Part shown: one piece after another, positions 13,438 to 18,007 of the stretch
Layout: the number at the start of each line of letters is the position of its first letter
How positions within the stretch are numbered: the stretch's first letter is position 1
NCBI GenBank assembly: GCA_964639075.1
Contig: CAZXCB010000048.1
Span: 1-18,007, forward strand
Source: JAENVU01 sp964639075
GTDB lineage: Bacteria > Actinomycetota > Acidimicrobiia > IMCC26256 > JAENVU01
Reading direction: 5' to 3'
DNA length: 18,007 bases
The notes under the pieces: model-generated
What the model was told of the DNA's origin: nothing
Seen by the model: only the letters and a program-made list of their open reading frames with translations
The model's database searches: none
Translations under genes and position numbers: made by a program

Positions 13438-13468
13438 CGTGGGAGACCCGTCGGACGGGCCCGGCGAC

Positions 13469-13512
13469 GGCTCGGGATCGGCTCGGGATCGGCTCGGGAT
13501 CGGCTCGGGAAC
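13469..13512. repeat. Tandem repeat of four 11-bp units in the intergenic region
   Basis: The unit GGCTCGGGATC occurs three times exactly and a fourth time as GGCTCGGGAAC, head to tail. The 11-bp period is about one helical turn, so all copies face the same side of the DNA. It lies between two divergent genes and is not coding. It may be a protein-binding array or simple slippage of a GC-rich repeat. Confidence 0.85.
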
Positions 13513-13531
13513 GGGGAGACGCCCGGGTGAT

Positions 13532-13547
13532 CGGGACCAAGGTCCCG
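13532..13547. promoter_or_regulatory. DosR-box-like palindrome upstream of the gene at 13632
   Basis: CGGGACC-AA-GGTCCCG has perfect 7-bp arms. Its core GGGAC-N4-GTCCC with flanking C/G agrees with the central part of the mycobacterial DosR (DevR) consensus TTSGGGACTWWAGTCCCSAA; the outer bases and the N4 do not all fit. It is centred about 92 bp before the ATG at 13632. A response regulator of that type is inferred, not shown. Confidence 0.35.
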
Positions 13548-13631
13548 GTTCGGCCGGGCCGAGGACTCTCCCGGAGGGCCGGTCCGCAGGTCGAAGCTGC
13601 GGGGCATTCCCTGACCAGGAGCGGAGCCCCC

Positions 13632-14234
13632 ATGCGAGTGCTCGTCACCGAGTCCAATCCCGACGTGGCCGAGCCGGTGAGCGCCGAGCTCGTCGCGTCG
13701 GGACACGAGGTCGTCCGGTGCCACGCCGCCGGTGCCGCCAGCTTCCCCTGCGCGGGGCTGACTGCCGAGGGCTGCCCCGTGGAGGCCGGCGTCGACGTCG
13801 CCGTCACCGTGCGGGCCCATCCGCGCTCGACGCCCGCGCCCACCGAGGACGGCGTGATCTGCGCGCTCCGCCGGCGCGTCCCGGTGGTGGTGGCGGGCCG
13901 CACGCTCTTCCAGCCCTACTCGGGATTCGACGTGACCGAGCTGCCCGACGGCGGTGACGTCGTGGCGGCAGTCGAGCACGTGGCGCGCGATCGGCGACCG
14001 CAACACGAAGCCGTCGCGCAGCCGTTGCTCGACGAGGTGCTCCGGTCCGCGGGGATCGAAGGTGCGGGCGAGGTGATCGTCACCCGATCCCGTTCGGGTC
14101 TCGCAGTCCGGCTGCTGTTCCCACCGGAGGCGGACGACCGGGTGCGTGCCCGCGCGTCGGTGCGGGTGACCGGCGCGATCCGCGCCTACGACACCGCGGC
14201 ACCTCAGATCAACGTGTCGACCGCGGACGTCTGA
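13632..14234 (+). CDS. Protein of unknown function with receiver-like N-terminus and four cysteines
   Basis: The 200-residue protein has no family I can name with confidence. It opens MRVLVTESNPDVAEPVSAEL and ASGHEVVRC, like the first strand and helix of a response-regulator receiver, but the phospho-acceptor aspartate expected on the third strand is not evident (VDVAVTVR instead). Four cysteines lie in the first 80 residues (C30, C40, C48, C77), with His31 beside the first. The segment SFPCAGLTAEGCPVEAGVDV looks like a conserved feature. The C-terminal half is a separate alpha/beta region (EVIVTRSRSGLAVRLLFPPE, RASVRVTGAIRAY). There is no signal peptide, so it is probably cytoplasmic. The ATG at 13632 has AGGAG ten bases and GGAG five bases upstream. 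The upstream region carries a DosR-like palindrome, so a redox or hypoxia role is possible but inferred. Confidence 0.7.
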   Translation: MRVLVTESNPDVAEPVSAELVASGHEVVRCHAAGAASFPCAGLTAEGCPVEAGVDVAVTVRAHPRSTPAPTEDGVICALRRRVPVVVAGRTLFQPYSGFDVTELPDGGDVVAAVEHVARDRRPQHEAVAQPLLDEVLRSAGIEGAGEVIVTRSRSGLAVRLLFPPEADDRVRARASVRVTGAIRAYDTAAPQINVSTADV

Positions 14235-14236
14235 CT

Positions 14237-14267
14237 CTTCGGCGTCTCCGACCCTTCGGCGTCTCCG
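14237..14267. repeat. Short direct repeat after the stop codon at 14234
   Basis: CTTCGGCGTCTCCG occurs at 14237-14250 and again at 14254-14267, a 17-bp period. It sits in the 125 bp between two convergent genes and has no evident function. Confidence 0.7.
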
Positions 14268-14283
14268 CGCGCACCTCTGCGCG
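14268..14283. terminator. Small GC hairpin between convergent genes
   Basis: CGCGCA and TGCGCG pair perfectly around a four-base loop. It lies 34 bases after the stop codon of the plus-strand gene and about 76 bases after the end of the minus-strand VanW gene. The six-bp stem without a T tract makes it a weak terminator candidate. The remaining sequence up to 14360 shows nothing recognisable. Confidence 0.3.
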
Positions 14284-14359
14284 GTTGACGGGACGGGGCT
14301 CGCTACGACGCGGTTCGCCTCCGCTGGTCCCTCGCTCCGGCTCGATGCTGGTGGCGGGG

Positions 14360-16216
14360 TCAGGGAGCCGGCGCCGCCGGTGGCACCGCCGGTGGAGGCA
14401 CCGGTGCGACCGTCGGCGGCGGGAGGCCCGTGCCGCGGGCGATCTTCACCTTGGCCATGGAGTACCGCTCGACGAAGCGCTGCCGGACGTCGGGCTGACC
14501 CTCCCGACTGATGACGCGGAAGTTCTCGACGACGTACCCCGTCGACCCGTGGGCCAGCTCCTTCTCGGTGCCGACCGGCAGCGCGGGGTCGTCGACGTAC
14601 TCGGGCTCGATCGGGATCGTCTGCAGGATCCGCGGCCCCTCGGCCGTGCAGCGCCGTCCCTCCTTGTTCCCGAAGAGCGACACGGTGATCGACGTGCCGC
14701 TGTACGCCGTGCGGATCAGCACTCCCGAGTGCGAGTCGTTGCGGAACTGGTTGTCGATCGACGGGTAGTTGAGGGTCGCCTCGCGTCCCATCGGGTAGCG
14801 CGAGATGTAGAGCGCGTGCACCGTGTGCGTGACGTCCTGGTAGCAGCCGAAGAAGACCGCGTTGAACAGCGTGGTCGACAGCTGGCTCACGCCACCGCCG
14901 ACCGAGTCCTCGAACTCGAGGTTCGCGCCGATCCCCGGCGCGAGGACGTAGCCCTTGGCGGTGGTCCGCGGCCCGAGGGCGGCGTTGAGGCTGAACGTCT
15001 GCCCGGGCTCGACGATGGTGTTCGTGATCGTGTCCGCCGCACGGTGGATGTTCGTCACCCGAGGCTGGCAGCACGGATGGTTGGTCGTGAAGCTCCCGAC
15101 GAGCTCGGTGATGTTGAGCCTCTGGGCCCACTCCGTGCTGCGCGCCGGCTGCGACGTCGCCAGGCTCGCGTCGGCCTGGTGCGCGCCACGCGAGATCTGG
15201 TCGGCCGCCACGTCGAGGCTCACCGTCACCCCGGTGACGGCGGGAACGACCGAGACGCTCGTGCCGTCGATCGCGAACGTCGCGTCCTTGGGCGCGGTCT
15301 CGACCGTGGCGAGCTCGGGCGCGAGCGCGGCGCGGAGCGCGGCGACGTCGACCCGCAGGCGGAGCTTCGAGCCCACGATGTCGGTGCGGAGCGTCGGCGC
15401 GAGCGCCGCCGGCGTGAGCGTGAGCGCGCGCGGTCCGGCCTGGATCTGCACCGGGCGGGCGAGGAGGCGCCGGGCGCCGCGCGCGGCGACGCGCACGTCG
15501 TGCGCGTCGATCGCGGGCTCGGTGTGCCCGATCGGGAGCCGACCGAGGTCGCTCCGCCCCGCGCTGAGCGCGGCGACGACGAGCGCTTCGGCCTGGTCGC
15601 GATCGATGCCGACGCCCGCCCGCGGCTGGATCTCCGCGACCTGGACGCCGTCGAAGCGCAGGCCGCCGTCGACGAGGCCCTTGCCGGTCGCGCCGACCCA
15701 GCTGTCGAGGACGGCGGCCAGGCGGTCGGGGTCGTAGTGCACGGCGAGGGGCACCTCGTCGGCTCGGAGCGCGCGGAGCAGCACGCCGCCGATCGTGTCG
15801 ACGGGATTCGTCGCGCGACCGTCGCGTCGAGCCGCCCGGACGGTCGCGGCCGCGTCGACGCGATACCCGATCGTGGCCGGGTCGAGGGTCAGGACCTGGC
15901 CGCCCGCGGCCACGTGCAGCGGCGTCTGCGAGAGCCGGCCGGCCTCGCGACGGACCGCCGCGAGCGCCTCCGGCTCGGACATGCCCCCGAGGTCCACGCT
16001 GCCGACCTCGACGCCGGGCAGGACCTGGTCACGGTGCGCGATCCGTTCCCCGATGGCGATGATCACGAGCGCGAGCACGGCGCTCAGCACGATGAGCAGC
16101 ACGAGGGCCTCGCGCTGGTGCCACCACGCGTGCGCGATCGCTGCTCGACCGGGGGGTTCGAGAGGTGCGAGGGCGTCGCGCGGGGGCGCTTCGGGGGGGT
16201 GGGTCCGGGTCGCCAC
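14360..16216 (-). CDS. VanW-domain envelope protein with peptidoglycan-binding-like repeats
   Basis: The 618-residue protein has a short cytoplasmic start, a single membrane anchor (about residues 36-56, ALVLLIVLSAVLALVIIAIG), and a long exported region. The first part has repeated modules with PGVEVGSVDLGGMSEPEALAA and similar GVGIDRDQAEAL segments, like the PG_binding_4 domains of YoaR/VanW proteins. The VanW domain follows, with NHPCCQPRVTNIHRAAD, then EPGQTFSLNAALGPRT and GGGVSQLSTTLFNAVFF, where Ser replaces the Cys of the GGGVCQ motif, as is common in actinobacterial members. The C-terminus is a proline/alanine-rich tail. The biochemical activity of VanW is not established; an envelope or peptidoglycan role is inferred. 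The GTG at 16216 is chosen; it has no Shine-Dalgarno sequence but an AT-rich TAATTT just upstream, possibly a leaderless start. It diverges from the acyl-CoA dehydrogenase gene. Confidence 0.87.
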   Translation of the reverse strand: MATRTHPPEAPPRDALAPLEPPGRAAIAHAWWHQREALVLLIVLSAVLALVIIAIGERIAHRDQVLPGVEVGSVDLGGMSEPEALAAVRREAGRLSQTPLHVAAGGQVLTLDPATIGYRVDAAATVRAARRDGRATNPVDTIGGVLLRALRADEVPLAVHYDPDRLAAVLDSWVGATGKGLVDGGLRFDGVQVAEIQPRAGVGIDRDQAEALVVAALSAGRSDLGRLPIGHTEPAIDAHDVRVAARGARRLLARPVQIQAGPRALTLTPAALAPTLRTDIVGSKLRLRVDVAALRAALAPELATVETAPKDATFAIDGTSVSVVPAVTGVTVSLDVAADQISRGAHQADASLATSQPARSTEWAQRLNITELVGSFTTNHPCCQPRVTNIHRAADTITNTIVEPGQTFSLNAALGPRTTAKGYVLAPGIGANLEFEDSVGGGVSQLSTTLFNAVFFGCYQDVTHTVHALYISRYPMGREATLNYPSIDNQFRNDSHSGVLIRTAYSGTSITVSLFGNKEGRRCTAEGPRILQTIPIEPEYVDDPALPVGTEKELAHGSTGYVVENFRVISREGQPDVRQRFVERYSMAKVKIARGTGLPPPTVAPVPPPAVPPAAPAP

Positions 16217-16269
16217 GACGACGAGAAAATTAGTGCAGCGCTCGTCGGCACGGGCGGTCGGGCGTGGAA

Positions 16270-16298
16270 CTGACCGTCGCGGGCCGGACCGGTAGCCT
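16270..16298 (+). promoter_or_regulatory. Candidate housekeeping promoter of the acyl-CoA dehydrogenase gene
   Basis: CTGACC at 16270-16275 (-35-like) and TAGCCT at 16293-16298 (-10 of the actinobacterial TAnnnT type) are separated by 17 bp. Transcription would begin near 16305, leaving a short leader with the CGGAGG ribosome binding site at 16315-16320. Confidence 0.45.
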
Positions 16299-16327
16299 CC
16301 GCCCGGCTTTCCCCCGGAGGTGGAGTG

Positions 16328-17605
16328 ATGACGACCGTGATCGACGACCGTTCCCCCGACGCGTTGCGGGACCTCACCCGCCGATGGCTCGAGGAGCACC
16401 TCCCGCCGGGCTGGTTGGCCGCCGTCGACGGTGACGATCCGGACGCGTTCGCGGCCGCGCGCGCCGCGGTCGACTACGACGATTGGTGCATTCGGTTCGG
16501 CGAGGCCGGTTTCGCGACACCCACCTGGCCGGCGGAGTACGGCGCCGGCCTGTCGCTGGCGCCCGGCGAGGCCAAGCACGTGAACGACGTGCTCGGCCGA
16601 TACAAGGTGCCGCGGCCCTACAACATCATCGGGATCGGCATGGGTGGTCCCACGCTCATCGCCTGGGGCTCCGAGGAGATGAAGCACCGCCTGCTGAAGC
16701 CGCTCGCGTGCAACCAGGAGATCTGGTGCCAGCTGGTCTCGGAGCCTGGTGCCGGCTCCGACGTCGCCGGGCTCGCCACGCGGGCGGTGCGCGACGGCGA
16801 CGAGTGGATCGTCAACGGCCAGAAGGTCTGGACGACGCTGGCGCATCTCTCACGGTGGGGGATGCTCCTGTGCCGGACCAACCCCGACGTGCCGAAGCAC
16901 GGAGGCCTGTCGTACTTCGTCGTCGACATGCACCAACCGGGCGTCGAGGTCCGGCCGCTCGTGCAGATCACCGGCGACGCCGAGTTCAACGAGGTGTTCT
17001 TCAACGACGCGCGCGTGCGCCACGATTGGATGCTCGGCCGCGAGGGCGACGGCTGGAAGGTCGCGATCACCACGCTCATGAACGAACGCGTCTCGCTGTC
17101 CGGCGCGGGCTCGATCGGGGGCGAGGCGGTCGGCGGGAGTCCGGTGAGTCGACTCATGGAACGCGCCAAGGGCACGACCGACCCGATCGTCCGGCAGCAG
17201 CTCGCGCAGGCCTACATCGAGAGTCGGCTCATCCGGTTGAACAACGAGCGGGCGGCGAACAAGCGCAAGAGCGGTGGTGAAGCGGGTCCGGAGGGTTCGA
17301 TCACCAAGCTGATGCAGGCCGAGTTCAACCAGCGCCTCCAGAACCTGTCGCTCCAGATCGAGGGCGCATCCGGGATGGCCTGGGAAGGTTCCCCGTTGTC
17401 GAAGACCGAGCGGGTCGGTCGCAGCCCGCAGGTCGATCCGGACGCGCTCGTGGCGTTCGGGTTCCTGCGCGCCCAGGCAAACACGATCGAAGGTGGTACC
17501 TCCGACGTGATGCGCAACATTCTCGGCGAACGAGTCCTGGGTCTGCCGAAGGAGCCGGATCCCTCGCGCGAACTGCCCTGGGTCCAGGTGCCCCGGTCGG
17601 CATGA
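16328..17605 (+). CDS. Acyl-CoA dehydrogenase (FadE-type)
   Basis: The 425-residue flavoprotein has the full acyl-CoA dehydrogenase layout. An N-terminal helical domain includes WPAEYGAGLSL. The middle beta domain has the FAD-contact motif QLVSEPGAGSDVAGLATRA and VNGQKVWTTLAHLSRWGMLL, and the C-terminal helical domain ends with ANTIEGGTSDVMRNILGERV. E388 in the EGGTSD motif is the putative catalytic base. Such enzymes introduce the alpha-beta double bond in acyl-CoA thioesters, passing electrons to ETF; the chain or side-chain specificity is not readable, though long charged insertions near residues 310-330 (NNERAANKRKSGGEAGPEG) are typical of actinobacterial FadE paralogues. The ATG at 16328 is preferred to the GTG at 16325 because CGGAGG lies seven bases upstream of it. 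A cyclase gene follows after 33 bp. Confidence 0.92.
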   Translation: MTTVIDDRSPDALRDLTRRWLEEHLPPGWLAAVDGDDPDAFAAARAAVDYDDWCIRFGEAGFATPTWPAEYGAGLSLAPGEAKHVNDVLGRYKVPRPYNIIGIGMGGPTLIAWGSEEMKHRLLKPLACNQEIWCQLVSEPGAGSDVAGLATRAVRDGDEWIVNGQKVWTTLAHLSRWGMLLCRTNPDVPKHGGLSYFVVDMHQPGVEVRPLVQITGDAEFNEVFFNDARVRHDWMLGREGDGWKVAITTLMNERVSLSGAGSIGGEAVGGSPVSRLMERAKGTTDPIVRQQLAQAYIESRLIRLNNERAANKRKSGGEAGPEGSITKLMQAEFNQRLQNLSLQIEGASGMAWEGSPLSKTERVGRSPQVDPDALVAFGFLRAQANTIEGGTSDVMRNILGERVLGLPKEPDPSRELPWVQVPRSA

Positions 17606-17638
17606 CGGTGGCCTCGCGCGGTCGACGGAGCTGACCCC

Positions 17639-18007
17639 GTGGACCGCAGGCTCGCCCGGTTCCTACGCAAGCGTGGTGCGACCGCGGCTGATCTCGAATC
17701 CGCCGAACGCGACGGGACGCTCACCCTGCTGGCGATCGATCGCCTCCTCGTTCCGGGTGAGCCCCACCTCGACTCGGACGCAGTGGCGGCGCGCAGCGGT
17801 GTGCCGGCGGACACCTCGACGATGTTGTGGCGCGCGCTCGGGTTTCCCGACGTGCCCGACGGTGAACAGATGTTCACCGACGAGTCCGTCGAGGTGTTGC
17901 GGTTGTTGCAGTCGCGGGCCGAGTCGCTGCTCTACGCGGAGGGCGACGGCGACGCGTTGGTGGCGCAGGTGCGCGCGGTGGGCTCGGGGCTCTCGCGGGT
18001 CGCGGAG
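17639..18007 (+). CDS. N-terminal part of a class III adenylate/guanylate cyclase (regulatory domain)
   Basis: An open frame starts at the GTG at 17639, has GGAG eight bases upstream, and runs without a stop to the end of the window (123 codons). It begins VDRRLARFLRKRGATAADLE, continues GTLTLLAIDRLLVPGEPHL and DAVAARSGVPADTSTMLWRA, then LGFPDVPDGEQMFTDESVEV and ends VRAVGSGLSRVAE. This is the pattern of the adenylate cyclase regulatory domain placed before the catalytic domain of many actinobacterial class III cyclases, including the xLWRALGxPdxx core and the terminal G-xx-MARVAE-like ending. The catalytic domain lies outside the window, so the product (cAMP or cGMP) and activity cannot be judged. 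The gene is 33 bp behind the acyl-CoA dehydrogenase and could be its operon partner. Confidence 0.72.
   Translation, partial: MDRRLARFLRKRGATAADLESAERDGTLTLLAIDRLLVPGEPHLDSDAVAARSGVPADTSTMLWRALGFPDVPDGEQMFTDESVEVLRLLQSRAESLLYAEGDGDALVAQVRAVGSGLSRVAE

Noticed and set aside
13447..13459. CCCGTC-G-GACGGG dyad in the 13346-13632 intergenic region
   Set aside because: It is a perfect 6-1-6 dyad but made of ordinary GC-rich sequence and not placed near a recognisable promoter; weaker than the DosR-like palindrome nearby.
11419..13530. Plus-strand open frame of about 700 codons opposite the multicopper oxidase
   Set aside because: It is antisense to a protein with complete copper motifs and has no recognisable domain.
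14284..14306. TTGACG with a downstream TACGAC as a plus-strand promoter
   Set aside because: The spacing is poor and no plus-strand gene follows; the downstream DNA is the 3' end of the minus-strand VanW gene.
14285..16273. Plus-strand open frame of 662 codons opposite the VanW gene
   Set aside because: The translation is charged and repetitive, with no domain. The minus strand encodes a full VanW protein.

Overview
The window is about 18 kb of very GC-rich DNA with actinobacterial character. The evidence is a DnaE2-type polymerase, a DUF222/13E12 HNH protein, a CtpE-type Ca2+ ATPase, an actinobacterial VanW-domain envelope protein, the start of a cyclase with the actinobacterial regulatory domain, many GTG starts, and promoters of the TTGACn/TAnnnT type. 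A member of Acidimicrobiia or a related lineage would fit, but that is inference. Three runs of ten Ns (459-468, 4408-4417, 9905-9914) are assembly gaps inside genes. In two of them the conserved protein motifs indicate that ten is not the true number of missing bases.

Layout from left to right. 1-1297 is the 3' part of dnaE2 (error-prone polymerase), broken in frame by the first gap. 1348-2814 holds a VOC-fold protein followed by two convergent GNAT acetyltransferases. 2997-4220 is an intact DUF222-HNH (13E12) gene. Its promoter has a 14-bp perfect palindrome matching the actinobacterial LexA (SOS) box, placed exactly in the 17-bp spacer between -35 and -10, and transcription probably starts at the ATG (leaderless). 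8176-4282 on the minus strand is a same-strand series: membrane PAS-GGDEF diguanylate cyclase, SAM methyltransferase, cupin and uridine-kinase-like P-loop kinase. The cyclase diverges from ctpE (8265-10646) across 88 bp. ctpE converges on a copper-protein pair (12690-10674 minus): a membrane-anchored plastocyanin-like/two-domain multicopper oxidase fusion, followed by a membrane-anchored cupredoxin whose copper site is incomplete.

13346-12918 (minus) encodes a small secreted protein built of two nearly identical repeats with two cysteines each. It diverges from a cysteine-containing protein of unknown function (13632-14234). The 285 bp between them hold a concentration of possible control sequences: 11-bp-spaced TCAC repeats, a 4 x 11 bp tandem repeat and a palindrome resembling the mycobacterial DosR box. 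16216-14360 (minus) is a VanW-domain envelope protein, divergent from an acyl-CoA dehydrogenase (16328-17605). That gene is followed after 33 bp by the N-terminus of a class III adenylate/guanylate cyclase that runs off the window.

Themes are DNA-damage response (dnaE2 and a putative LexA-controlled 13E12 gene), second messengers (GGDEF cyclase and a partial class III cyclase), envelope copper/redox proteins and Ca2+ transport. I saw no tRNA, rRNA, CRISPR array or insertion sequence. The strongest less-described signals are the LexA-type promoter of the 13E12 gene and the control region at 13346-13632 with its two unfamiliar small proteins.
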